This document shows, piece by piece, positions 54,505-62,721 of a stretch of DNA of 64,000 bases. The position numbers were made by a program, and so were the translations under genes. Source of the DNA: Chryseobacterium soli (lineage in GTDB: Bacteria; Bacteroidota; Bacteroidia; Flavobacteriales; Weeksellaceae); contig NZ_JPRH01000004.1 of NCBI RefSeq assembly GCF_000737705.1, forward strand, positions 310,001 through 374,000, given 5' to 3'. The notes under the pieces were generated by a model. The model searched no databases, was not told the DNA's origin, and saw nothing but the letters and a program-made list of their open reading frames with translations. Positions within the stretch are counted from its first letter, which is position 1, and each line of letters begins with the position of its first letter.

Positions 54505-55860
54505 TTATGATGGGTTTTGTAATGTGTTGAGTTCTCCTTTAGCTTTAATCAACTTGATCTCAGCCTGTTTGTAGTCGAGCAATGCATTGGAATAATTCTG
54601 TTTTGCCTGTGTTAAAGCATTTTCAGCATCCAGAACTTCGGTAAGGGTTGCTAAACCGTACTGATAGTTGGACTGTGTATTTTTCTGCACTCGTTCTGCT
54701 AAATCAACATTATCTTTCATACTCTGGATATTGATGATGGCATTTTCCATATTGGAAATGGCATTTTTATACTCTAGACTCAAATTCAGCTGTGTGTTTT
54801 GAATATCAAGATCAAGATCCTGAATATCGATTTCAGCCTGCTGGATCTTAGCTTTGGTAGCTCCACCGGTGAAAATCGGAACATTGATGTTAAGCCCTAT
54901 CGCTGAATAATCACTCCAAAGTACCCCATTATTCAATCCATTGGTAAGAGGGAATTTCTTTCCTGTTCCTGCCCATCCATAATTCGCCTGAAGGCTTACG
55001 GTAGGATAAAGATAAGCTTCAGTAGCTTTTTTATTGTATTGAAGAAGTTCTCTGTTTTTGTTCTTTACTTTGATCTCCAGGCGGTCATCCAGGTTTACAT
55101 TGCTGGCAATAAGCTCCGGTCTTGGTTCGATCGTTTTTTCTTCAAGTTCAATATCCGTGTCTATGGGAACTCCCATATAAAATTTCAAAGAATTTTTTGA
55201 AAGCTCTACAGAATTGATCAGCTGCTGTCTATTTGATCCGATATTGGTAAGCTGTACATTGGTACGGTCTAAATCAATAGATTTTGCAAGTCCGTTATCT
55301 ACTAAGCTTTTGATTACGTTTCTTACTTTTTCCGTATTTGAATAGCTTGCTTCTACAGTTTTAAGGTTTTCTTCCTGTACAAAAACCTGATAATATGCTG
55401 TGGCCACATTTTCAATGATCTGCTCATTGGTCAGCTGTGAATTCAAAACATAAAATTCTCTTGTAGATTTTGCAGCTTTAAGACCGGTAAAAACTCTCTG
55501 GTCAAATATAGCCTGCTGAAGACTTACGACTGCACTGGAGCTCCATGGCTGTCCCAACTGAGCGGTGATTCTTTGTCCGCCGAATTCAAGTAAAGACTGT
55601 TGAATAACCGGATTGTACGTTAATCCTGCTGTCCCGCTTATCTGTGGCAAAGCACCTGCTCTTGCCTCATCAATTTTATATTCAGCTTTTTTGATCTGTA
55701 AAGCAGCTTTTTTGGCTTCTGCTTTATTTTGAAGCGCCTGCTTGATGGCTTCCTGTAAAGAAACCTGCTGTTGGGCAGACACTGATGAAAAGCCGAAAAT
55801 CATAAATGCTGCAGCTATCCCAATTTTTAGCTTTTTAGCAGTTATACGTTTTCTTTTCAT
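54505..55860 (-). CDS. TolC-family outer-membrane channel
   Basis: A 451-residue outer-membrane efflux protein. A signal peptide (KLKIGIAAAFMIFGFSSVSAQ) precedes two OEP repeats: QVSLQEAIKQALQNKAEAKKA in the first and long coiled-coil helices later (NTQLNLSLEYKNAISNMEN, YGLATLTEVLDAENALTQAK). It should form the trimeric tunnel for the RND pump encoded downstream. It sits 95 bases after the tetR gene and 10 bases before the adaptor, and the order tetR-tolC-MFP-RND is common in Bacteroidota. Confidence 0.94.
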   Translation of the reverse strand: MKRKRITAKKLKIGIAAAFMIFGFSSVSAQQQVSLQEAIKQALQNKAEAKKAALQIKKAEYKIDEARAGALPQISGTAGLTYNPVIQQSLLEFGGQRITAQLGQPWSSSAVVSLQQAIFDQRVFTGLKAAKSTREFYVLNSQLTNEQIIENVATAYYQVFVQEENLKTVEASYSNTEKVRNVIKSLVDNGLAKSIDLDRTNVQLTNIGSNRQQLINSVELSKNSLKFYMGVPIDTDIELEEKTIEPRPELIASNVNLDDRLEIKVKNKNRELLQYNKKATEAYLYPTVSLQANYGWAGTGKKFPLTNGLNNGVLWSDYSAIGLNINVPIFTGGATKAKIQQAEIDIQDLDLDIQNTQLNLSLEYKNAISNMENAIINIQSMKDNVDLAERVQKNTQSNYQYGLATLTEVLDAENALTQAKQNYSNALLDYKQAEIKLIKAKGELNTLQNPS

Positions 55861-55955
55861 AATTTTATACTTCGTTTATTTTTTTAATATAATTTTCCCG
55901 TCACAGTTTTTATTTCTAAAGGACGAATCATTTCTTAAAATACTTTAACATTTTC

Positions 55956-56549
55956 TTAATTCTTAAAAAGCATATTGAGAATGATCTCTTTTCTTTCGGA
56001 AATAATCTTGTCATATTCCTCATCACTGATCATCAGATTCTCCATAAATAAAGGTCTGATAGCACTTGGGAATACAAGCAGAGATACCATATTGAGAATA
56101 AACTGAACCGGAGCCATTTTATCTATGTTTCCAAGTTCCATCTCTTTTTCGATATCTTTATAGAGTGTTTCTAAAACATCTTCTTCAATTTCTCTCTGAT
56201 GGCAGTTTCCTTTATTAATCTGTGAAACGATATAGGTTTCCAGATAAGGATACTGAAGACTGGTGGAAAGGCTGCCTTCTATAAACTTGCTGATCTTTAC
56301 TTTAAAAGGAAGATCTGCATTCTGAATGATCTTGGATTTTTCCTGTTCTACCCGCTGAGCTTCATCGAAAATAATCTGAATGAGATTATCTCTTGAACGA
56401 AAATAATAATTGATAAGCGTTCTGTTGACTCCGGCTGCATCGGCAATTTCCTGGGTAGTAGCATCAAACTTCCCTTTCACAAAGAATAAATTCTTCGCTG
56501 TCTCTTTGATTAATTCCTGTGTTTGGTCTTTTTTCGCTTGATTTGACAT
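55956..56549 (-). CDS. TetR/AcrR-family repressor of the efflux operon
   Basis: A 197-residue regulator. The N-terminal DNA-binding domain reads IKETAKNLFFVKGKFDATTQEIADAAGVNRTLINYYFRSRDNLI, the classic TetR helix-turn-helix; the C-terminal ligand domain has no telling motif. First gene of the operon with tolC, MFP and RND. The ATG at 56549 is preferred to 56612 because a promoter and three operator copies occupy the region between and beyond them. It is predicted to repress its own operon until a substrate binds. Confidence 0.93.
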   Translation of the reverse strand: MSNQAKKDQTQELIKETAKNLFFVKGKFDATTQEIADAAGVNRTLINYYFRSRDNLIQIIFDEAQRVEQEKSKIIQNADLPFKVKISKFIEGSLSTSLQYPYLETYIVSQINKGNCHQREIEEDVLETLYKDIEKEMELGNIDKMAPVQFILNMVSLLVFPSAIRPLFMENLMISDEEYDKIISERKEIILNMLFKN

Positions 56550-56551
56550 TA

Positions 56552-56632
56552 TTGTTAAACAATTTTGTACAAATGTAAAATAAATTCTATTTTTGACAAA
56601 ATTGTTAAACAAAATAATTAAACAATTTTGTA
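56552..56632. promoter_or_regulatory. Three TetR-type operator copies
   Basis: TTGTTAAACAATTTTGTA at 56552-56569, GACAAAATTGTTAAACAA at 56595-56612 (inverse orientation) and TTAAACAATTTTGTA at 56618-56632. All share the core ACAAAATTGTTtAA. Copy 1 spans the predicted transcription start and copy 2 covers the -33 element, an arrangement expected for a repressor. Copies 2 and 3 form an inverted pair. Confidence 0.7.
56570..56599 (-). promoter_or_regulatory. Promoter of the tetR-tolC-MFP-RND operon
   Basis: TTG at 56599-56597 on the minus strand, 19 bases, then TACATTTG at 56577-56570: an exact match to TTG-N19-TAnnTTTG. Transcription should start near 56566, 17 bases before the tetR ATG. Confidence 0.75.
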
Positions 56633-56731
56633 TGATTTACATCATATTTCTGGGATCTGGTTTTAGATTATCAGGCTTAACTCGCCGAAAGGAGAGTATT
56701 TTCGATATATTTGCCGAAAAATTAATAATCG

Positions 56732-59700
56732 ATGAAAAAAATTTTATTTCTGTTCATGGCTTTGAATAGTATTTTGCTATTTTCACAAAACTTTTCCTGG
56801 GTAAAGCAATTCAGAAGTTATACAGATTATGAAGATTTTATTACTAAAAGCGATAAAGACGCTGATGGGAATATTTATTTGATTGGCAGAACCCTTGGAT
56901 TTAGCGGTATTGATGCAGATCCAGGCCCTAACGTAAATCTAATAATACCAACAAATTACTCAAGTAACGGAACTTATGGAACTACATTCGTTATTAAGCT
57001 AGATAGTAACGGAAATTATATATGGAGTTATAAAATAAGCGATCGCCATAATGACTATGATTATGATCTCAAAGTAAAAAATGGAAAAATATATGCATTA
57101 ACAAGTAAATCCGAACTACAGGGAATTTATGGTTACAGTTACGCAACTATAACCATATTGGGCACAAACGGAAATCTCATTAATGAAACCAAGCTTACCA
57201 ATTCCACACCCAATTCTCTAGAGGTAGATCATAATGGAAACATATATCTAAGTACATTTACTTTTTCCAACCTCGTATTTTCACAGACCTCAAATTCTGT
57301 ATTTAATGATACCAATTCCGGTCCGGCATCATATATCATTAAATTTAATCCAAATCTACAGGTTGAATGGCTGAAAAAAATTGCTGGAGGCATGGAAAAT
57401 AAACTGGCCTTAAATTCTAATAATGATGTTTATTTTGCTATGAACAAGGTGTATGGTCCCGGAGGATATTTATTACGAAGATATTCTCAAAATGGCAATT
57501 TATTATGGTCCGGAGAATTGGAAGACCAGAGGTTTTCTGATATAGTAATTGATAAAAATGACAAACTGGTCATATCAGGAGAATGGCAGGCTCAATTCTT
57601 CCCGATTGATGTGGATCCATCCAGCCAGCAATATTTGCTGCCATCAAACACTTACGAAAGTCTTTATCTATTATGGTTTGACACCAACAATAATTTATTT
57701 GACGTAAAAAAGTATTTGAATACCGGTCAGAACTTCCCGTTGGTTATTTACGGAATGAATTGCGATGATAATAATGAAATTCACATTAACGGAACATTTG
57801 AAAATAACTTTGATGCAAATCCTGATTTAGGTGTTAATATGCTCACTAAAGGAAATGGCTATGTAGACGGATGCTCTATTTCTTTTGATTCCAACCGACA
57901 GTATAAAAGTTCTTTTAGAATAGGATCTACCAATATAAACTCTCCTAACTCACATTCAAAAATATACCAGACCATCAATAACGGCAATTCTTATTATTAT
58001 ACCGGAACTTTTAGCTGGCATTGTGATTTCGATCCATCATCCAACGAATATTTTCTGAATTCAGTCAATACCAACCAGATCAATACCGATGGCTTTTTAC
58101 TCAAGATGGAGAAATGCAATAATATTCCACCGAACTCAAGTCAAAACATTTGCCTGGGCTCTACAATACAGTTAAATGCTTCTGGTGGTACTATATATAA
58201 CTGGAGCGGTCCCAATGGATTCACTTCTAATTTGCAGAATCCGATAATTCCAAACTCTTCTACTGTTAATTCAGGTCTATATACCTGTCACATTTCTGGA
58301 ACAACAAACGGCTGTGATGGCAGTTTCATGATTCAAATTGTTGTCGGTGACAATACTCCACCAGTTCCAAATATTGCAAGCTTACCAACTATCACCGGAG
58401 ATTGTCATACGGTTATTTCAACGCTTCCTACTGCTACTGATCATTGTGCAGGACCGATAACTGCAACTACCACAGATCCTCTTTCCTATTCCCTTCCGGG
58501 AACTTATATCATCCACTGGACGTATAACGATGGTAACGGGAATATTTCCACTCAAAACCAGAATGTAATAGTAACTTCTCCTGCTCTGCCAACAACAGCA
58601 AATCAGGCTCAAATATTTTGTGCAACGAATAATCCCAAAATATCGGATCTTCAGATCACCGGACAAAATATTCAATGGTATAATGCTGCTGGAAATATTC
58701 TGACGTCAACAACAGCTCTTGTTACCGGGCAAACCTATTATGCTTCCCAAACGATCAACGGATGTGAAAGCAACAAAATACCTGTTACCGTAACAGTAAA
58801 CAGTACCCCAAAACCAACCGCCAATGCTGCACAGGATTTTTGTGCTTCTGCCAATCCTACATTGGCAAATTTAGTGGTTACAGGAACTTCTTTAGTATTT
58901 TATAATGCTGCCGGAAATATTCTGCCTATAACTACGCCGCTTGTTCACGGACAAACGTATTATGTTTCACAAACGGTAAATGGATGTGAATCTGAAAAAC
59001 TAAGCATTTCCGTTACACTTTCTATTAATAACGTTCCGGCTAACAATTACGCAGAAACCCTTTGCAACAGCAGTACAGGAAATACTATGGCGGTCAATCT
59101 GCATTCTTATGAAGGAAACATCATTAATAATCCAACCAGTTATATTTTCAGCTATTCGGATATTACAGGTAATGCAATTCCCAATCCTTCCAACTATGTC
59201 CTGCCTATCGGTACAACAGTTATTCATGTAAAAGTTGCAACCACAGACGGATGCTTCACTGTTGTGAGGCTGACTTTAACCATAAACCCAAAGCCAAGCA
59301 TTGATCTTCCCGAAAAAATGGATTTCTGTGCAGGAAAAACATTGACTTTAGATGCCGGACCAGGATTTAAAACTTATGTATGGAATACCGGTGCAACAAC
59401 GCAAACGATCACTGTTTCAACCCCCGGAACTTATACAGTAAAAGTAACCAACAATTTTGGATGCGAAAATACGGACAGCGTCCAGGTAACCTATTCTGTA
59501 CTGGCACAGATTGTCTCTGTGAATGTCACGAATAATTCAGCAACGGTTATTTTATCTACCTCCGGAAATTATGAATATTCTTTAGACAATTTCATATGGC
59601 AGGATTCCAATGTGTTCAATAATCTTAACCTTGGACAGTACACGGTTTATGTAAGAACAAAATCGGGATGTATTATCGGACAAAAAGAATTCACGATCTT

Positions 59701-59968
59701 TAGTATTCCAAATACCATCACTCCAAATGGCGACGGACTCAATGATACCTGGAGAATTGCCGGATTGGAAAATTATCCGGGAACTGAAGTCTATTTATAT
59801 GATAGAAAAGGTTTTATGATCCTGAAACAAACCATTAATAAAAAACCTTTCGAATGGGACGGAAAATACAACTCCGGACCGGTATCTACCGGAAATTACT
59901 GGTATACCATTAAAATCTCAGACGGAAGATTGTATAATGGCTGGTTATTGGTCAAAAATAGAAATTAA
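56732..59968 (+). CDS. Secreted T9SS cargo protein with type B sorting domain
   Basis: A 1078-residue extracellular protein. Residues 1-18 form a signal peptide (KKILFLFMALNSILLFSQ). About 20-460 is a beta-propeller-like region of repeated strands with DxDGN patterns (DADGNIYLIG, DHNGNIYLS). An Ig-like stretch at about 465-540 is followed by a HYR-like domain (TATDHCAGPIT, YNDGNGN) near 545-615, two similar 75-residue repeats at about 617-768, two more Ig/PKD-like domains, and the C-terminal ITPNGDGLNDTWRI to GWLLVKNR segment, the gliding-motility/type B T9SS signal. A -7 box TATATTTG is at 56706-56713. Likely an adhesin or surface protein. Confidence 0.9.
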   Translation: MKKILFLFMALNSILLFSQNFSWVKQFRSYTDYEDFITKSDKDADGNIYLIGRTLGFSGIDADPGPNVNLIIPTNYSSNGTYGTTFVIKLDSNGNYIWSYKISDRHNDYDYDLKVKNGKIYALTSKSELQGIYGYSYATITILGTNGNLINETKLTNSTPNSLEVDHNGNIYLSTFTFSNLVFSQTSNSVFNDTNSGPASYIIKFNPNLQVEWLKKIAGGMENKLALNSNNDVYFAMNKVYGPGGYLLRRYSQNGNLLWSGELEDQRFSDIVIDKNDKLVISGEWQAQFFPIDVDPSSQQYLLPSNTYESLYLLWFDTNNNLFDVKKYLNTGQNFPLVIYGMNCDDNNEIHINGTFENNFDANPDLGVNMLTKGNGYVDGCSISFDSNRQYKSSFRIGSTNINSPNSHSKIYQTINNGNSYYYTGTFSWHCDFDPSSNEYFLNSVNTNQINTDGFLLKMEKCNNIPPNSSQNICLGSTIQLNASGGTIYNWSGPNGFTSNLQNPIIPNSSTVNSGLYTCHISGTTNGCDGSFMIQIVVGDNTPPVPNIASLPTITGDCHTVISTLPTATDHCAGPITATTTDPLSYSLPGTYIIHWTYNDGNGNISTQNQNVIVTSPALPTTANQAQIFCATNNPKISDLQITGQNIQWYNAAGNILTSTTALVTGQTYYASQTINGCESNKIPVTVTVNSTPKPTANAAQDFCASANPTLANLVVTGTSLVFYNAAGNILPITTPLVHGQTYYVSQTVNGCESEKLSISVTLSINNVPANNYAETLCNSSTGNTMAVNLHSYEGNIINNPTSYIFSYSDITGNAIPNPSNYVLPIGTTVIHVKVATTDGCFTVVRLTLTINPKPSIDLPEKMDFCAGKTLTLDAGPGFKTYVWNTGATTQTITVSTPGTYTVKVTNNFGCENTDSVQVTYSVLAQIVSVNVTNNSATVILSTSGNYEYSLDNFIWQDSNVFNNLNLGQYTVYVRTKSGCIIGQKEFTIFSIPNTITPNGDGLNDTWRIAGLENYPGTEVYLYDRKGFMILKQTINKKPFEWDGKYNSGPVSTGNYWYTIKISDGRLYNGWLLVKNRN
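58588..59025 (+). repeat. Two tandem domain repeats inside the T9SS protein gene
   Basis: About 58588-58800 and 58813-59025 encode two similar 70-residue domains, each with AQxFCA, YNAAGNIL, GQTYY-SQT-NGCES patterns. The protein copies are clearly related while the DNA has diverged, so the duplication is not recent. Confidence 0.75.
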
Positions 59969-59976
59969 GATAACAA

Positions 59977-60009
59977 AATAGGCTGTCCGTTGAGACAGCC
60001 TATTTTTTG
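59977..60009 (+). terminator. Terminator of the T9SS protein gene
   Basis: Perfect stem AATAGGCTGTC / GACAGCCTATT (59977-59987 and 59994-60004) with a T run after it, 9 bases beyond the stop codon. Confidence 0.9.
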
Positions 60010-60095
60010 TATTGTTCATCGAGTACTGATGAATGAATGTTTTAAATTATACATTTTTTTATGGATTAACACTTAAATGAGTGAAGCCATGATAT

Positions 60096-60134
60096 AAAAA
60101 AAGCTGTTTCAAAAGGATTGAAACAGCTTTTTTT
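60096..60134 (-). terminator. Terminator of the CvfB-like gene
   Basis: Perfect 15-bp stem of AAAAAAAGCTGTTTC / GAAACAGCTTTTTTT (60096-60110 and 60120-60134), nine bases beyond the leftward gene's stop; T run on the minus strand. Confidence 0.88.
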
Positions 60135-60142
60135 GTTTTTTT

Positions 60143-60967
60143 TTATACTAACTTGATCTTATCGTCTAAGATATCAACAATCTTATCTTTATAAAGTCCT
60201 CCGAGTGCTTTTTTAAAGTTCTTTTTACTCATGTGAAGCTCTTCTTTGATCTGTTCAGGAGAAGATTTGTCTGAAAGATAAAGCAGTCCGTAGTTTTCAT
60301 TCAGTTTATCGAGTATTTTCTGCTTGAATTCATCAATATTTTCAAATCCTTCAGGCTGCAGGGAAACATCTATTTTCCCATCTTCACGAATGGCTTTGAT
60401 GTAACCGGTTTCTTCTGAAAGCGGATATAATTTTTTGAAAACATCAGAGGCATATACCAATCCGATGTATTCTTTGTTGACTACAACATTCCAGCCCAGC
60501 TCACTTTCGTTCATTAAAATCAGATCGACTTTATCTCCCTGCTTAAACGGCAGATCCTGGTATTGCGGGTTTCTTTTGAATTTCGTTGTTCCGGTAATTA
60601 GTTCCAGGTCTTCATCTACATACAGATGAACCAGGTATCTTTTACCTTCAATAATTTTAGACTTCTGCTGCTTGTAAGGAACGAAAAGGTCTTTGATAAT
60701 TCCCCAGTCCATAAATGCTCCGCTTGGAAGACTCTGTACACAGCTCATTACAGCGAACTGACCAACTTCAGCCAAAGGAATTTCAGTAGTCGCTTTTAAT
60801 TTATTATCATCCTGATATACGAAAACCTCGATCTCATCATCGACTTCTTTATCATCCTGAACGAAGATTTTGGGCAAAAATGCTTTTTCGCCTGAATCAT
60901 CTGTTAAGATCCATCCTGAGGTATTTTTTTCTGAAATTTTTAAAGTCTGAGTTTTTCCGAGTTGCAT
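60143..60967 (-). CDS. CvfB/YitL-like S1 RNA-binding protein
   Basis: A 274-residue protein of the CvfB family, made of S1-type beta-barrel domains and a C-terminal winged helix. The start LGKTQTLKISEKNTSGWIL is an S1-like domain; IPLAEVGQFAVMSCVQSLPSGAFMDWGIIKDLFVPY is the second, EGKIDVSLQPEGF-like GKIDVSLQPEGFENI the third, and EEIKEELHMSKKNFKKALGGLYK (here as KEELHMSKKNFKKALGGLYK) the winged helix. CvfB affects virulence gene expression in Staphylococcus; the role elsewhere is unclear. A -7 box TACCTTTG lies on the minus strand at 60995-60988. Monocistronic. Confidence 0.9.
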   Translation of the reverse strand: MQLGKTQTLKISEKNTSGWILTDDSGEKAFLPKIFVQDDKEVDDEIEVFVYQDDNKLKATTEIPLAEVGQFAVMSCVQSLPSGAFMDWGIIKDLFVPYKQQKSKIIEGKRYLVHLYVDEDLELITGTTKFKRNPQYQDLPFKQGDKVDLILMNESELGWNVVVNKEYIGLVYASDVFKKLYPLSEETGYIKAIREDGKIDVSLQPEGFENIDEFKQKILDKLNENYGLLYLSDKSSPEQIKEELHMSKKNFKKALGGLYKDKIVDILDDKIKLV

Positions 60968-61100
60968 TGAATGATAGAATTAGTCTGCAAAGGTACGGAA
61001 ATATAAAATTATCGGGCTGTAAATAATCAGTTCTCTTCATTAAATTGCAACATGGTTAAATAAAAATCTACATTTGAAAAATATTAACGTCACAAAAATT

Positions 61101-61553
61101 ATGAAATTATATTATTCCTTTCTGATTGTATTCGCAGGATCAGCAATGCAGGGACAAATTCTGGATAAAACGGTTATCAGTGCGGCGTATCGTTATACCG
61201 GGAGAAATGTATTACAGGGAGGGTTAGAATATAAAATGAATACATCCACTTCCGAATCCTTTATTGTCGGCGCATCATTATTATACTCTTCTATACATGA
61301 TAAAGCTAAATTCTTACCGGAAGCCAATATGTATTATACCAATCGTAAAGGCCAGCTGCTGGGAATATCTTTAAATCCGTATTCTATAGAACCCAGAATC
61401 GGAATTTCTTTATTCAGCATCTTCTATCTCAATACCGGATATGCGTTTCCTATTCATAAGGAAAAGTATTTTAAAGGAATCACTTTGGGAATACAGCTTA
61501 ATATTGCTCCTTTCAAAAACACTACATTCTATGATCAGTTCAAAATGATGTAA
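61101..61553 (+). CDS. Hypothetical outer-membrane-like small protein
   Basis: A 150-residue protein. The ATG at 61101 gives a signal peptide (KLYYSFLIVFAGSAMQGQ); a TTG at 61074 would place nine residues before it and is rejected. The mature part has alternating amphipathic strands (VISAAYRYTGRNVLQGGLEYK, SFIVGASLLYSS, IGISLFSIFYLNTGYAF) as in small beta-barrels. No family recognised. It ends at a hairpin shared with the cytochrome c peroxidase gene. Confidence 0.65.
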   Translation: MKLYYSFLIVFAGSAMQGQILDKTVISAAYRYTGRNVLQGGLEYKMNTSTSESFIVGASLLYSSIHDKAKFLPEANMYYTNRKGQLLGISLNPYSIEPRIGISLFSIFYLNTGYAFPIHKEKYFKGITLGIQLNIAPFKNTTFYDQFKMM

Positions 61554-61556
61554 ATG

Positions 61557-61587
61557 AAAAAGAGAAGCAAATACTTCTCTTTTTTTA
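61557..61587. terminator. Bidirectional terminator
   Basis: Stem AAAAAGAGAAG / CTTCTCTTTTT (arms 61557-61567 and 61574-61584) with A and T tails, directly between the small barrel-like gene and the peroxidase stop codon. Confidence 0.82.
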
Positions 61588-62718
61588 TTATTTTGGCAGC
61601 TGTGGTGCCCTCATCTTATACTGATAACTGTGCAGTGTATTCAGGAAATTTTCGATATCCGTGAGTTCGCTGTCTGTAAGATTCAGCTTTTGCAGCATCA
61701 GCGATTTTTTTGGTGCCAGCGGGCTGTCCCGGTTTCTTTTTTCATTCGGCATTCCGGCATTGTACATATTCAGGACTCCCCTGATATTGGGAAACAATCC
61801 ATTATGCATATACGGAGCTGTTTTCGAAACTTCCCGTAAGGTTGGCGTCTTAAATTTGCCGACATCTTCATTTTTCTTGCTGATGTTGTACAGTCCGAGA
61901 TCTTCATATTCCCTTCCGAAATAAGTCAAACCTAAATTATGAAATTTCTTGTCAGAGAAATAAGCTGTGTTGTGGCAGTTGATGCAGTTAGCTTTTGTTC
62001 TGAACAAATGCAGACCATTGATTTCAGAATCAGTCAATGCAGATTTCTCACCGCTTACAAACTTATCAAACTTGGATTTTGGGCTAATAATGGTTCTTTC
62101 AAATGTAGCAATTGCTTTTGTAATGTTTTCTTCCGTTATTTTATCCTGACCGAAAGCTTTCTGGAAATATTCTTTATATCCTTTGATTTTAGCAATTGTT
62201 TTCACGGCTAACCGGGAATGGAAGTTCATTTCCACCGGGTTTTCAATCGGTGCCTTTGCCTGCTCTTCCAAACTTGCCGCTCTTCCATCCCAAAAATATT
62301 CTTTGGCATATACGACATTAAGGATCGTCGGAGCGTTTCTGGTTCCTAACTGCCTGTCGTGGCCGTATGCGACCCTTCTTCCATCTGCCCAGGCCAATTC
62401 CGGATCATGACAGTTGGCACATGAAATCTGTCCGGATTTAGAAAGCCTTGGGTCGAAGAAAAGCATTTTCCCCAACTCCTCTTTCTCCTTTGAATAAGGA
62501 TTATTCTTTGGAAATTCCGGTGCTGATAAAGATCCGATATCTTTAAAACCTTCTTTAGCATCATCAAACAAATGCGGCTTGGGCCAGAGATTCTGGTTTC
62601 CGCTTCCATAGAGGTCTCTCAGTTCCTGATTCGTATAGCCCTTTTGGGGGCTTTTAAAATCACAGAAAGAATACACCACAAACAAAACTGCCGACAGGGG
62701 CAAAATATACTTCATCAT
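61588..62718 (-). CDS. Di-haem cytochrome c peroxidase (MauG/CcpA family)
   Basis: A 376-residue periplasmic protein with signal peptide (MKYILPLSAVLFVVYSF). Two haem c sites are seen: CANCH at 100-104 and CINCH at 245-249. The flanking FFDPRLSKSGQ, GTRNAPTILN, FWDGRAASLEEQA and FRTKANC segments match the CCP/MauG family, and KTPTLREVSKTAPYMHNG has the distal-side conserved motif. It reduces H2O2 or oxidises a protein or small substrate. It starts 3 bases after the outer-membrane gene, so they are co-transcribed. Confidence 0.93.
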   Translation of the reverse strand: MMKYILPLSAVLFVVYSFCDFKSPQKGYTNQELRDLYGSGNQNLWPKPHLFDDAKEGFKDIGSLSAPEFPKNNPYSKEKEELGKMLFFDPRLSKSGQISCANCHDPELAWADGRRVAYGHDRQLGTRNAPTILNVVYAKEYFWDGRAASLEEQAKAPIENPVEMNFHSRLAVKTIAKIKGYKEYFQKAFGQDKITEENITKAIATFERTIISPKSKFDKFVSGEKSALTDSEINGLHLFRTKANCINCHNTAYFSDKKFHNLGLTYFGREYEDLGLYNISKKNEDVGKFKTPTLREVSKTAPYMHNGLFPNIRGVLNMYNAGMPNEKRNRDSPLAPKKSLMLQKLNLTDSELTDIENFLNTLHSYQYKMRAPQLPK

Positions 62719-62721
62719 CTT

